A DNA stretch of 64,000 nucleotides from Coriolopsis trogii (GCA_020543525.1 JAHYIO010000028.1:1116001-1180000), one strand, 5' to 3'. Shown: positions 1 to 11,872, numbered from the stretch's first letter. Numbers and translations are program-made. The notes: generated by a model from the sequence alone, not told the origin.

Positions 1-488
1 CGTCACCACCCGGCGCTGAGACAGTGTGCGCCCCTCCACTGAACGCGATTCAGAACACAACGCCATCAATCGGTTCAACCCCAAGACGGGCTTGATTGAG
101 CCCTTCGTCCGACACCCTGCTATCCAGGTAAGTCATTGGACTGGACATGTGCACCACCACCAAGTATCTGATCGGACGGCATCGCATGGTCACAGTGGCC
201 AGACACGCTGTCGATCGTGACGCTCAAGTCTGGGGGCAGCTTTGTCTATTTCACAGCGAATCAGTGAGTGCGCTTGTCCTGGCGGCGTGGATGCGGAGGC
301 TCAGGGCTACGCTCACCCCTCCTCAGGTTGTGGCTTAGTCCCGACTATCAGAATGGGTGAGTGAACGCTGAACAGTGCTTATCATGGAATGTGGTCATGA
401 TTGACTCGATGACAGCACGGACTTGCGGACGAAGCCCTATGCCATGTTCCGAGTGCCCATCCCAGGAGGTCGTCCCTCACAGACGTAG
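1..488 (+). CDS. Major royal jelly/yellow-like protein, C-terminal part (gene runs off the window start)
   Basis: Only the last part of this gene is in the window. Four exons fit one frame: up to 127, 196-263, 327-356 and 416-488, all with GT..AG introns of 59-68 bp. The joined peptide has the family's C-terminal blocks: GLIEPFVRHPAIQ, then WPDTLSIVTLKSGGSFVYF, TANQLWLSPDYQNG and TDLRTKPYAMFRVPI. The same blocks in the same order occur in the complete gene at 30647-32624, which has the N-terminal blocks of the MRJP/yellow family (PF03022). The family is a six-bladed beta-propeller, usually secreted; the biochemical role of fungal members is not known. The stop at 486-488 lies 100 bp from the convergent stop of the hydantoinase gene. 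The frame and homology are clear; the missing 5' part is outside the window. Confidence 0.8.
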
Positions 489-588
489 TTCTATGGACTT
501 TGCACTTGGCAAAGTTATCGCGCGGGCGCCGTCATGCTCGGGCCCGTCATGGCATTTGTTTTCATCTATGGGTCTTCTATGACAACGT

Positions 589-3500
589 TCACGCGCCAGT
601 GCAGTACTCCTTGACTACACTCCTCGGGTGCTTGTAAGATCCGATCGGCGTGTACGGAACGTCGCTCAGCCTGCACATTGGACAAGCCCATCAGCATCGC
701 ACACGCCGTCGAGCTACGCAAACATGTGCATAGCAGCACGACTCACCCGAACGCGGTCGGTCCGCCACAGTCGAGCCCCTCGCGAGTGGTCGTCCAGCTG
801 GGGTGTCCGGCGAGCGCGATCACCGTCACGCGCAATCCGTACCTGTAGTCCGGCGTCCCGAGCGCGGCCCCGTTCTGCGAGTCGAGTACCGTGATGAGGT
901 CAGGGACGGTGACGTGTATCTGCGTTCGCGTTCGATGAGTCGCCGAGGAACGATCAGACGCGTCTTCGAAAGCTTGAACAGACAGCGTTTCTGATGCCAA
1001 AACGCACCTTCTTCTCGCCGTCTGCAGACTGGATGTAGGCGTACAGGTTCTCGTTTTGGAAGGGGATGACGAGCTTGTCGTCGGGCTTCACGGGCAGAGT
1101 GAACGCCGGAGCGGAGGTCGGGTTCGCGTCTTCCTCCTCCTCTTCGAGCAGCGGCGCAATCGTGACCTCGCCCCACGTGAAGCCCTTGCGTACTTCCTTT
1201 TTAGCCCAAGTTCGAAGCCGAAGCCGACGTTTGAAGCAGTCAAGGTCAAGATAGTAGCAAGCACGCCCTCTCAGCTTTCCTATGCCGGACGAGGACGAAG
1301 GAGAGCGACGCTCACCCTCTGCACGTCAACGATCTTCCCGACGAACAGGCACGCGCCGTTCTGGAGCTCCAGGATCGCGTTCGGCACCCCCTTGAGATCG
1401 TTCCGCTTCCTGCACAGCGCAATGGCGCGCCCGATGCGCCACGCCTGCGAGACGCTATGCGGGACGCCGTACCGGACGCACGTCACGCGGTCGAGCGGGG
1501 CCATGCTCGTCCCGCTCTTGGACCCCATCTCGGTCGTCACCGTCCGGAGGATGGTCTCGACCGCCTCCGAGTCCCGAGCCGTGGGGAGCACCTGCCGCGC
1601 GTGCGTTCGGACATGTAAACGAAACCGTCAACGACCGAGAAATGCCTGACCGGTCTACCGGCTTCTCAAAGCCTGCTGCTGGTCACTCGGCCTGCTCGGG
1701 CGCGAGCAGCAGAGGACAATGGGGAGAGAGAAAGGGGAAGAGGGATACGCACCACGGTGTTGCCTGCCCCGTCGGAGATCGCGCAGGGCCACAGTCCGTT
1801 CGGGATCCCATACGCGCCCGGTAACCTAACACGTCAAGTTGCTGTCAGTCACCGCTGCGCTCCCGGGAGCGAACAGCCAACTCTGTGCAGCACGCGGGTA
1901 CTCACGTTTGGTACATCTGGTTGCCCAAAGCGTGACCGCGGCAGGGACGGGAAGGTCACGATAAGAGGCCGGGAGCACGAGACGTGAGCATTCGTGGAAG
2001 GAGAGACGACCGGGCGAAGAAGGGAGACGCACGTTGGGATACGCCCTGCCCATCAGGTCGCAATCGAGGACGGCCTTGCCCATCTCTGCGGCCACAATCA
2101 TGGGCTGGATGCCGTTCCCGCCGCCGATCTCCTCCGAGATCGCGCCTGTAAAGTCGTCGATGCCCAGATACTGCATGAGCGCACGGGCGGCGGCTGGGAT
2201 CTCGTCTCCGCCTTGCAAGCGCTCTACCTGGACGCGTGCGGGCAAGGGTTAGAACGGGCGACTCTGAGCGGAAAGGAAATCTCACAGCCACGCTCGGAGA
2301 ACCCTGGGCGAAAACTCGGCTTGTCAGACACAAACGAGGCACATCAGGGACGGCCACGCACCATGAACCCACAGCGAATGAAGACGTCGTGCTCGGGAGT
2401 ATCGTCAGGGTCAAGGACCTGGGCGCGATACGCGTTCAGCACCTTCCTTTCCCTAGCTCTAAACATCCAGACGCACGAAAATCGGCTTGCCGTCACGCAG
2501 GGCCTGGCGGGCCATGAGGAACGGCGGGTATGGGGAGCCCCCGCCACCGGTTCCCAGCACGCCGCAGCCCTCAGCGATCCACTCTGCGGCGCTCAATCAG
2601 GACGGAGCTGCTTCTCGAGACGATGCGCGTCGAAGGTACGCATCAGACGATCACGCGCACGCACCGAGGTCGAGCTCAGACAGCTGCCACCGACGGTCCG
2701 GGAGAATCGTGGGTCTGTATGTGGCGATGTCTGTTCCGGATTCGTGGGGTCCCACGTCCTCGGCGACGTCGTCCTCGATCAGCTTGTCTCCCTCGTCGCC
2801 CTCTGTGGACTCGCTCCCGACCGAGGCCGCTGCTCCGATCTCGAGCGACGCCACCGTCTGCGGAGAGAGGTCGCCTGCTGCCTTTACGATGATGCGCGTC
2901 GCCTGGTTCGTCACGTACTGCACGGAGCCATCAAGAGATGCTCTTCGCAAGTCGAGGCAACGTCCTGCAACGCACTTGTACAGGTATGTTCGTCACCTCC
3001 ACTATCTTGGTCGTAGCTGCCCAACAAGCGGCGCACGGTCAGGAGGGGTCGAACCGGTCAGACGGGAGCATGTACCTGGCTCAGCCCCGGCTGCGATCGC
3101 CTTTCGGATGGCGTGCAGCTTGATGGCCTCCACCACGGTGTGTATGTCGCGTCCGGCGAGGAGCTCGATCGTGTCTACTTCCCCCGCGACTGTCAACGGC
3201 GCCGTCAACTATCTCAGATGTGAACAGAGGCGCATGACGATGGATCTCAAACCTTTCGCCATCGCAGCCCCGACCGCGTTCGCCACGCTGAAGAACGGCG
3301 GCCGCACGATCTCCTTGACGCCCACGAGCTCGTCCGGGGCAACGATACTGCCCCCGCCGACGAGCAGAACAGTCACATCTTCCGGGGACGTCTTCATTCT
3401 GCACATCCAAGTTCCCCGCACGTCACATCAACGGCCGTCCGTCAGCTCCGCGGGACCGGCAAAAACACAACCAAAATGGGAAAACGCACTTGTCGACGAT

Positions 3501-5325
3501 GCCCTCGAGGAGCTTCTTGATCCTCTGCATCCCGAGCGCGACCGTCTCCGGAGAGACGTCCTCGACCCTCGTACGATCGCCAAGCGCCGCCCGCCCGCTC
3601 GCGACGACGAGGTCGGTCGCCGTCAGCACGCGCCCGCCAAACACCCGCGCGTCCCGGGTGAGGTTGTGCCCCACCGACTCCGGGCCGACGCTCACACGCG
3701 GCGCCGCCCCGGGGCCGGAGGAGACGCGGACGATCGAGCCGCCCCCGAGCGCGATCGACTGCACGTCCGCCATCGCAAAGTTGGTCCGCACGCCGCCGAC
3801 GTCGATGAACGACGCGGCCTGTCGGGGGAAGCCCGAGGGGAGGAGGACGCCGACGTCGGCCGTCGTCCCGCCAATGTCGACCACGATCGTGCTGCTCGCC
3901 TTGCGCTGTTCCGTCTTCTGCCCCGCCACGGGGTTGTGGTTGTGGTCGTCGAGTCCGGCGAGGAAGGCGGCGCCGCGCATCGAGTTGGTCGGGCCCGAGG
4001 CGAAGGTGCGGATGGGCAGGCGGGCGGCGGAGGCGGCCGTCGTCAGCGTCCCGTCGTTCTGGGTGAGGAAGAGCGGACAGGCGAGGTCGAGGGCGCGCAT
4101 GGCGCGCTGGAAGCCCCGGATGGTGCGCTGCGCGAACGTCAGGATCGACGCGTTCAGGATCGACGCGTTCTCGCGCTCGAGAAGGCCGACTTGGCCGACT
4201 GTTTGAACCGGAGAGTGCACGGTACACGTGGTCAGCATGCGTGTAGGAATGTGTGGGCGAGGGCGGAGAAGCACTGCGTAGCCCGGATGAGGTTCAAGGC
4301 AAGGTATTCAAGGGCGTTGGGAGGACAGTATTATTCCTGCCTGTATATGATCCATGACATCACTCGCCGCCACAGGCAGAGAACGCCCGAGACCGTTCGA
4401 ACGACAACTGGGTTGCATCCGCCACCTCTGGGCTCTGCACCCTACCAAATGAGGCGCCTTGCCTGGGACAGAGCTTCTCCGCTTCGCAACTCATGTCACT
4501 CACCATCGCGCGAGCAGACGACGTTGACCGCGGAGCCGAGTTCGCGCTCTACGATCGCCTTCGCCGCGGCTTCGTGCCTCCCGTCGCTGTCGAGCGGGGA
4601 GTAGATCCCGGACAGGACGACCTGGGGAGAGGGGCAACGGATTCGTCAGCGCAGCTGCCCTCGGGCTACTCTTCGGCTCACCCACGTTCTTGATCCCTTT
4701 GTCCTTGATGAGTCTGCACTGGTCGACGATCTGCCGCTCGTCGAGCGGGCGTATTTCCCTGCCGTCGACTGTGCACGGGCGAACGTGCGAGAACGGTGGC
4801 CGGGAGCGTGGGGGCAATCAGATTCGGACTGGATCGTGGACAGAAATACGCTACGAACTCTCGAAGCCGCCGTCGACGAAGCCGACGTGGCCTTCGGTGA
4901 GCGTGCGGAGACGCTTTGGAAAGTCGATGAACGGCGGGCACTGGCGCGTGTACGGGCCGCAGAGGCGGATGACCGCGACCTTGGCGAGCCGACGGGCGTC
5001 GGCCTCGAGCACGGCGTTGACGAACGCAGTCGTCCCGATGCTGACCGAGGCCACCTGCGAGGGGGGCACCGCGGCCGCGCTCAGCACCTCGCGGACGGCG
5101 TGCTCGATGCCTACGGAGACATCGGGGGTCGTGGCGGACTTGTGGTGTGCGAGGACGCCGCGTCCGGGCTCGCGGAGCCGTTCGACGTCGATTAGGACGC
5201 CATCGGTGTTGGTGCCTGCGCAGAGTTGGGCGGCATGTGAGTGGTTACTGCACCCAACGGAGACAATAGGGGTTCGGTGTGGCGCATCTGAGCTCACCTC
5301 CGACGTCGACACCTATGCGAAGCAT
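589..5325 (-). CDS. Hydantoinase/oxoprolinase (HyuA-type) with C-terminal DUF917 domain
   Basis: Large multi-exon gene. Exon 1 encodes MLRIGVDVG and joins to GTNTDGVLIDVERL in exon 2, restoring the ASKHA phosphate-binding motif of Hydant_A_N and fixing the start at 5325. Later exons give VDGREIRPLDERQIVDQ, VVLSGIYSPLDSDGRHE, then the Hydantoinase_A block GLLERENASILNASILTF, TIVVDIGGTTADVGVLLP and ALGGGSIVRV. The C-terminal third carries DUF917 blocks (ISEEIGGGNGIQPM, LVIPFQNENLYAYIQ, GTPDYRYGLRVTVIALAGHP) and ends with SDVPYTPIGSYKHPRSVVKEY before a stop at 589. Family members hydrolyse hydantoins or 5-oxoproline-like cyclic amides, often with ATP; the exact substrate cannot be read from sequence. 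It is cytosolic, with no signal peptide. It is transcribed divergently from the amidase gene across a 766 bp spacer. The intron at about 4205-4504 is longer (~300 bp) than its neighbours. Confidence 0.9.
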
Positions 5326-6091
5326 GCTGGGAAGGGCTCGAGAGTCAGATAGAGCAGGAAACGTGGCAGAGGCAAGGCGGAAGGACTGGCTCTAGAGAGC
5401 ACAGGAGGTCCCAGGACGAAGGCGGAGTCAAGAGAGTGCAGTCAGATGTGCTCAGATAACATGCCCGGTATATGTAGGAAGAAGGGCCAGCCACAGACAG
5501 GCTCTTATCAAGTATGTGGTGGGATGAGCCATATTGCCTGGCGAGCATCGGCAGTGATACTGAAGCTATGTGGCGTAGTGTTCGCCGACTGGACAGGACC
5601 ACATTTCCGCGAAGCTGTTGCGATTGTCTGCGACCGGGGAGGCTTGGAAGCTAAGTGAAGATCGTCGCGGGACTGTGAACAAGCGTCAAGCGTGAGTATG
5701 TTGCAGCCGCAGTGGCGATTCGACAATTCGACTTTGCGGAGCGGGGGAAGATCAAGAGGGGCAGATCGGGGTGGCGGGGGTATGGACCTGATTAGGGAAC
5801 ATTGGTCGGGTAGATATGATGGTGAGCACTTGAGAGGCGCAGAGGACGGCCGAGGAGAGCGGGGATCCGGAACGGGGATGGACTGGCCATGGGGGGCAGG
5901 CTGGGAAGAAGAGGGAAGATGATGCCGGCCGAGAAGGGGTGATCTGAGCTGGGAGAGAGGACCGCTCGCAGCGAGGTATGTATGAGCGCACGCTAAGCTG
6001 GCGTCAATCCCGTGTTCACAACTTTATAGCCTCCGCCTCTCATGACATCCGCCTGCCCTTGCCCTCCGTCCGTGGTGCGTTGTCGTCGCCC
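5326..6091. promoter_or_regulatory. Shared upstream region of the hydantoinase and amidase genes
   Basis: This 766 bp spacer separates two divergent start codons and contains no convincing coding frame. Purine-rich tracts lie at about 5735-5930. Three GATA-type motifs (AGATAG at 5347, AGATAA at 5454, TGATAA on the minus strand at 5505-5510) are present. That is close to the number expected by chance, so they are recorded without a claim of function. Confidence 0.4.
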
Positions 6092-8347
6092 ATGTCCTCC
6101 TACTTGGCCCATCGCGCCGCCTGGTCAGTCTCTCTCGTCTCGCACAGGCGCTCGAGGGGCGGGCCGCACGCTCTCTCACAGCTGCCTTGCCACCTTCTGT
6201 GACGCTCGCTGACGCCCTTCCAACCGCAGTGCCCGAAAGCAGGCGGAGCTTCGAGACAAGCTCGCTGCCCTTGCCCCCGTCTACACCGAGCCGCCCACGG
6301 ACGCAGACGCGAAGGTCGTCGACCTCTCGCTTTCCCAGCTCGTCTCTGCCTGCGAAGACGGCTCGCTCGCACCCATCAACGTGCTCGAGGCGTACGGCAA
6401 GCGCTCTCTGCTCGCGCACGAGGCTACCAACTGTCTCGCAGACATCTTCCTCCATGAAGCCGAGTCGAGCGCCTCGGCCCCCGGCTGCCCCCTCCGGCCC
6501 CTCCAGGGCGTCCCGATCTCAGTCAAGGAGTGCATCGACGTCGCCGGCCACGACTCCACCGTCGGCTACTCCGCCCGCGTCGGACACCCCGCCCAGCAGT
6601 CCGCCCCCATCGTCCGTCTCCTCCGCGACGCCGGCGGCCTCGTCTACGCAAAGACCACGCTCCCCACCGGCTGTCTCTCCTTCGACCTCTCCTCCGACCT
6701 CTTTGGCACCACCACCAACCCGTACAACCCCGCCTTCTCCCCCGGCGCGTCCACAGGGGGAGGCGCTGCCCTCCTCGCCTCCCACGGCAGCCTCATCGAG
6801 GTGGGCACTGACCTTGGCGGCAGCACTCGCTACCCGGCCGCCTACTGTGGTCTCTACTCCGTCAAGGGCTCGCACGGACGCTTCCCCAGCCACGGCTGCC
6901 AGCCTTGCATGCCCGGCCTCGAGGCCGTCCCAACCATCACCGCGCCCCTGGCCCGCACCCTCGACGATCTCGACGAGTTCTGGAAGAGGGTCGTGGACAT
7001 GAAGCCGTGGGAGTACGACCACACTGTGAGCCCGCGCTTCCTTCGCCTGCGGTGGCGTTGTTCCGGCCTCCGTGCTCACGCTTCTAGCTTGGGGGGTTAG
7101 TGCGTCCCCCTCCCGTGGAGGTCGCTCGACTTCCTCTCCGGTGGCCACAAACTCAAGTTTGGCCTGATCGCGGACGACGGTGAGCGCGATCCGTTGTGCA
7201 TCTGTCGCGCACACTGACCTGTTTACGTACTTGCCATGGCGTCCCTGTCGTCTCAGGGGTCATCCCGCCGACCCCTGCAAATAGCCGTGCACTGCTCCAT
7301 GTCGCGAGCGCGCTCGCGAAGCAAGGGCACGAGGTCGTCCCATTGTGCGTTCTCCTTCCAGCCGCTCCCCTTCAGATTGCCCAACTCAACATCCGGCCAG
7401 CTACCCGCCGAGCCCGCTAGAAGGCCTCAAGATAGGCTACCAGCTCATGTTCTCCGAAGGGGGTAAGTGCCGCGCTTCTAGCCTCCGCTCCGCCCGCCGC
7501 ATTCACTCCCCCCTCGATCGCACTCGTCTCATCATTTCCGTCATTAGCGGCATCCGTAACCGAGCCCCTGCGCACCGGCGAGTACATCTCGCCCGCGCTC
7601 CGGACGGTGCGCACGATCCTCCGGCTCCCCCTCTGGCTCAAACGGCTCCAGGCGACCCTCCTCCGCTGGCTCTCGCGCCCCCGGGGGCGGAACGACGGCT
7701 GGGCGGGCCTCCTCGAGGTCTTCCACCCGCACACGGCGCGCGAGGAGCGTGCGCTCGTGGTGCAGCGGGAGGAGTACCGGGCCGCGTGGCACGAGGCGTG
7801 GAAGCGCGAGGGCTTGGACTTTGTGCTCACCGTGCCGCATGCGCTGCCCGCGGTGCCGACGGACCCGAAGGCGAGCGACCGGGCGACACTCGTCTCCGCA
7901 AACTATGCGTTCCTGTACAACGTCGTGAGTCCCCACCCCCCCTTTTTTTGGCTTCCTTGGATGGTTCCGATAGTGGAGGAGGGAGAGCTGACGGCTATGG
8001 GTTTTTTTTTGGACGCCGATGACCGATGATTGGTTTGGGATGCTGTGGACGTTCGTGTGATGGCACTGAAGCTCGACTATGCGGCGGGCGTCCTCCCGGT
8101 CGGGTACGTCGACAAGGCGCGGGACGGTCGTTCGCCGGACTTCCGGAGCGAGGCGGAGTGGCAAGGCATGAACGACGTTGCGCGGGCGGTGCACGAGCTG
8201 TACGACGCGGACGCCATGCACGGGATGCCGCTTGCCGTCCAGGTCGTCGGCGGACGGTTCGAGGAGGAGAAGGTCCTCGCTGGGATGAAGGTCGTCGAGC
8301 ACGCGCTGTGGGAGAGCGGCGGGGGGTTCGTTCCCCGGCGGTTTTGA
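6092..8347 (+). CDS. Amidase signature family enzyme (fungal acetamidase/FAAH-like)
   Basis: Seven exons (6092-6123, 6230-7025, 7101-7179, 7257-7344, 7401-7462, 7548-7924, 8072-8347) join in frame to a 569-residue protein, a usual length for fungal amidases. The catalytic Ser-cisSer-Lys triad is visible: Lys in LQGVPISVKECIDVAG, the cis-Ser in SPGASTGGGAALLASHG, and the nucleophile in VGTDLGGSTRYPAAYCG. The C-terminal part has GMPLAVQVVGGRFEEEKVLAG, typical of the family. These enzymes hydrolyse a linear amide to acid and ammonia or amine; the substrate may be acetamide-like, fatty-acid amide or another. No signal peptide is visible, so a cytosolic location is inferred. It is divergent from the hydantoinase gene, whose ring-opening chemistry would yield linear amide products, so linked nitrogen scavenging is plausible but unproven. 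The start MSSYLAHRAAC is chosen because the first intron preserves frame into RKQAELRDKL. Confidence 0.93.
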
Positions 8348-8865
8348 TGCGATGGGAAGACGACGGCGGGGCGCGGGCGCGGGATTCAACTTGACGGGAG
8401 GATGTTCGCATGACGGGTCGTCTCTTGCCTCTGGGGACGTCAACATTACTATCGCTTCGATGCTTTCGTGCTTGGTATCTTGGACTTTTGGCTTTCGGCT
8501 CTCGTCGCTCGACTCGGATATGCTTTGCTTTCGTCTTTTGCTTAGCTTAGGTCGCCTATTACAACTGTACGCTTGTACCTTCTAGCAGGATCTCATCTAA
8601 TCACAATGTATCATATGAAGTTTCCTTTCCTCAGTGCAATGATCCACGTGTTCACTGACAGACACATTGTTCGCTAATGAAATCAAGGAGATTCGAACTG
8701 CGGAGAGCTCCATTGACCAGCTTGAAATTGGGGAGACCAGAAAAGCAGAACCTTGCCATGACCAAGACGTTCCGTACTTTCATAGTCTCACAGGGAGCTA
8801 TTCTCTCCGCGCCACATAGTCGACACGAAGCATCCGCACCAGCCTCCCAGGACCCCCGCATACAC
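8348..8865. other. Intergenic spacer between convergent genes
   Basis: This 518 bp spacer holds the 3' ends of the amidase and the LYC1-like gene. It is T-rich after 8460, as expected for fungal 3' untranslated regions. No gene is seen. Confidence 0.5.
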
Positions 8866-10322
8866 TCAGCACCAACAGAACCTTTCAAGAGAACGATCCC
8901 AAGTCAGCTTCCAAAGGGCCCCAGACCTGCCAGAGAGAAAGCAAAGCACGCACTTCTCGTTGTACATCCACTCCAGCTCCTCCGGCTCCCTGCGCCCATA
9001 CCACTTCACCGCCGACAAGTGCTCCGTCCTCTCCCTCGTCGTCCACCCCTCCGCCTCCGCCAGCGCCCGCAGCTCGGGCCGCATGTACCAGCACTCGACC
9101 TTCTCCACACCGGCCTCCCGCCCGAAAGCGAGGGCTGCGTCCAGCAGCGCACGGACGCTGCCCTCGTCCGCCCGCAGACGGGCGACGGTCAGCGTGCGAG
9201 GGGACGTGCGGAGATCGAGCGTCCAGGTGACGAACGGGCGCCGTTCCGCGCTCGGGCTCGAGAGCGCGTCGTCGACGCTCTGTACGCCCGGCGGGAGGAT
9301 CGCGGCCCCCCAGTGCGTGGCGGGCAGGACGACCTTCGGAGCTGGGCCGGAGCCGGAAAAGTCCATGGTGCGCCGGATGACGAAGTGGCCGACGCCCTTA
9401 TCGGGGAGGAACGTGAGCGGCGTGTGGGTGGTCGTCGGGCTTGCGGAGGCTTCGGAGGCGATGTCCTCCCGGATCCAGCGCGCGTCGTGCTCGTAGAGCG
9501 CGAGGACCTCTGCCTCCGTCAGTCGCTTGACATTGGTCGCGTGGTTCCCCGAGGACGGCTGGTCTGAGCCTTGTGGATCGGACCCGGTGAGCAACTTGAA
9601 GGTCTCTTGGCAGCCGTTGATGACCCAGCCGTTGCGCGTCGTCCCGTCCGTCCCGCACGATTGGTAGAACCCGGGGCCCACGTCGCTATAAAGGACCGAG
9701 AACCGCGCGTTGGCGACCCCGACAGAGGCGAGCATGTCCTCGTCGGGCGGCGCGCCCCACTCGGCGGGGAAGGTGGGGGGAAGGGCAGCGCGTGGGGCGA
9801 GCACCCAATGGAGCAGGCGCATCATGTGGCGCGCATACCCCTTCTTGCGGTTCTGTGGCGGGGTATACACCGATGCGATCCCGTAGGCTGCGACTTCCTC
9901 GACTTCGGGATCAGCAACGAGCGCGGTGCGACGATACCTGGGGAAGCCGTCACCCGGCTATTCCTGGATTCGGAGGACGCAGGGGCTGTATAATTCTGAC
10001 GTACGTCTCGCAGGAGCACATGAAGTCCAGGGTGGTGGGATCGCTTCGCAGAGCCAAAATCCTGGTGGACAGGCATACACAGTTCATCGTTTAATGATAC
10101 AAGCTCAAGTTCCTTGTGAATTGTTGCGGGACTGGCGCACCAAGTTACAAATTTGCCGTCAACGGCGTGCTGGTCCCCTTCCATCACCGCGTCTCTGTGT
10201 AGGTAGTGTTGTAGAGACTGACCGCGCGCCCACTGTTGCGCATGGCGGGTGCGCGACGCGACGACTTGTTCCGGGGTGGCGGGAAAGAGGGAAAGCTCGG
10301 CAAGAGTGAAACCCGCAGACAT
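8866..10322 (-). CDS. LYC1: LYC1-like lysine N6-acetyltransferase
   Basis: Four exons on the minus strand (10141-10322, 10005-10061, 8954-9937, 8866-8881) join to a 412-residue protein. It begins MSAGFTLAELSLFPATPEQ and continues through KFVTWILALRSDPTTLDF and SCETYRRTALVADPEVEEV into the GNAT acetyl-CoA-binding region ASVYTPPQNRKKGYARHMM. The rest matches the layout of fungal LYC1 proteins, ending EWMYNEKFCWC, where the final 16 nt exon restores the conserved tail. The family acetylates the epsilon-amino group of free lysine, the first step of acetyl-lysine catabolism known from Yarrowia, and is cytosolic. An upstream in-frame ATG at 10394 would add 24 residues of low complexity; 10322 is preferred because the family motif starts there. 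Confidence 0.88.
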
Positions 10323-11002
10323 GGCTGGCGAAGAAGCGGTGCAGATAGTCGATGCAGCTCGTTTTGTGGTGGTGGTTTGAGGCGGTCGAGTCATCTCAGA
10401 TCGGCGGAGTGATCTGGGGTGATCAATCGATGAATGTCGGATCGCGTGTTGACACCAGTTGTTCCTTGTGGAATCCAGCGGATCCGCCCCAATGCGTCTG
10501 CCGATGCGGCACTCTGCTCTCTCTGGGCATGACTTGCACCGCAGCTAGTCAGCGCCCCAGGATGGACAGCCAACCAATTGAGCATGAGTAGGATTCACAT
10601 CGTCATCCGTCTCGCGGAGAGAAATTCGTCTGTGCCTGGAGACGCCGAGTAAGTACTACAACGTTAGGTCACTTTGAACTCCAAGCCCCAAAACCACTCC
10701 TTCATTACAATACAAGTGAAGCAGCAAGTCTTCATAAATAGTAAGCTGATCATCGTCATGGACAAGGAGTGCAATTGCATGCAGGAGTCCAGGTCAGTGA
10801 GGAAGTCGCGCAAGTTCAACCTTTGAATGGTATAGACGCGGGTGTTTGTTGGCGTCTTGGGTTCTAGTCACGTGTACCGCGTCAGGACGCGGTGTGACTG
10901 TTGACTGTCACACTCGCACGCGTCTCGTAACGGGCTCCTGTCCTGGCGTCTTGCTCAGTTTCCGACCACGACTGCAGTCTCCTCTCCTTCGATCAGCCAG
11001 CC
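10323..11002. promoter_or_regulatory. Divergent upstream region (LYC1-like / acidic orphan gene)
   Basis: This 680 bp spacer lies between two divergent start codons and contains no supported gene. One ACGCGT hexamer lies at 10918-10923, about 80 bp before the plus-strand start. Pyrimidine-rich sequence precedes that start. Confidence 0.35.
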
Positions 11003-11872
11003 ATGCAAGCCATCTGCATCCCACCAGCTACTCCCCATCGCTCTGTGATGTCTCCCACCAGTTACTCCCATGCGCCTCTTCACTCGTCGCCCCTCGCCAG
11101 CCCTACGTCTTCCCCCATAAGCTCAGCCCAGGCCCGCCGTCGATCCCAATACAAAGCAAACGCGTGGAGCTCACCCGACAGCCGACGTGCCTCTGGTAGC
11201 TCAGCACGCCGGTCGAGTGGCAACTTTGTCCAAGGCAGTTCGTCGGGGGCCACCGCTACACCCACGGAAGAGGCCCCGCGCAAGACATTCCTCCGGGACC
11301 GCTTGAGGGCACGCTGCATAGAACGCGCGAACAAGAAGCGGGAACGCGCTATCGCGAGGGGGAGCAGACACATGAGCAGCGAACCCAGCAGCGATGGGTA
11401 CGACGATTTCATGGACGAGGACGACGAGGATGAGGAAACTATGCTGAACGACGAGGTACGTACCTTTGCACTCTCGTGCTTGTCGTGCTCGGTCCGAACA
11501 AGCTGCTCACCTCGAGTGAAGCTGTTCAGCCGGATTGTTGCGAGCGCGCGGCGCAAGGACCGTCACTCGTATAACGTCTCGTACGCATATGACGTCGGTT
11601 CCTCGTTTGACCCCGCGATGGAAGATCCCCAAGACTGGGAGGAAGAGCTTTGCGGTTAGTGCACCCTGTTTGCCCCGTTGACCACTGGCCTAATTTGCGA
11701 ATCAGGTCTGAGCTCAATTCATACTGAGCCGCAAGACCTCCTAGATGAGGAGCTTGCGGCATATGCTGCAGAAGCAGAACTCAACTTAGATGACTTACCC
11801 CTCGACGAGATTTTCAGCTACAGCGACCTCGAAGACGGAGGGCCCCTGGATGATGATGTGACGATGGATTGA
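11003..11872 (+). CDS. Hypothetical acidic protein, 250 residues
   Basis: Three exons (11003-11455, 11522-11654, 11706-11872) join in frame with good GT..AG borders. I do not recognise the family. The N-terminal 80 residues are Ser/Pro-rich and probably disordered. A basic stretch follows (FLRDRLRARCIERANKKRER), then a strongly acidic run (FMDEDDEDEETMLNDE). The middle exon has the more ordered-looking FSRIVASARRKDRHSYNVSY. The C-terminus is acidic again (LDDLPLDEIFSYSDLEDG). The adjacent basic and acidic blocks suggest a nuclear or RNA/chromatin-associated regulator, but that is inference only. Intron borders and the uninterrupted frame are the evidence that the gene is real. Confidence 0.65.

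Noticed and set aside
4146..4175. 15 bp tandem duplication (NASIL-NASIL) in the hydantoinase gene
   Set aside because: The repeated peptide is a normal feature of the family block ENATILNASIL, not a recent duplication.
2487..4604. Very long plus-strand open frame (705 codons)
   Set aside because: It is the GC-rich antisense shadow of the hydantoinase gene, whose minus-strand motifs are unambiguous.
5347..5510. Three GATA-type motifs in the hydantoinase/amidase promoter as evidence of nitrogen control
   Set aside because: About two HGATAR matches are expected by chance in 766 bp on both strands; three is not an enrichment.
6187..7214. Long Ser/Pro/Thr-rich and Gly/Glu-rich frames on both strands
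   Set aside because: Shadows of the amidase main exon; the catalytic motifs are in another frame.
8680..8720. TTCGAA-containing sequence resembling a tRNA T-loop
   Set aside because: The flanking bases cannot form a T-stem and no A-box partner lies at the right distance on either strand.
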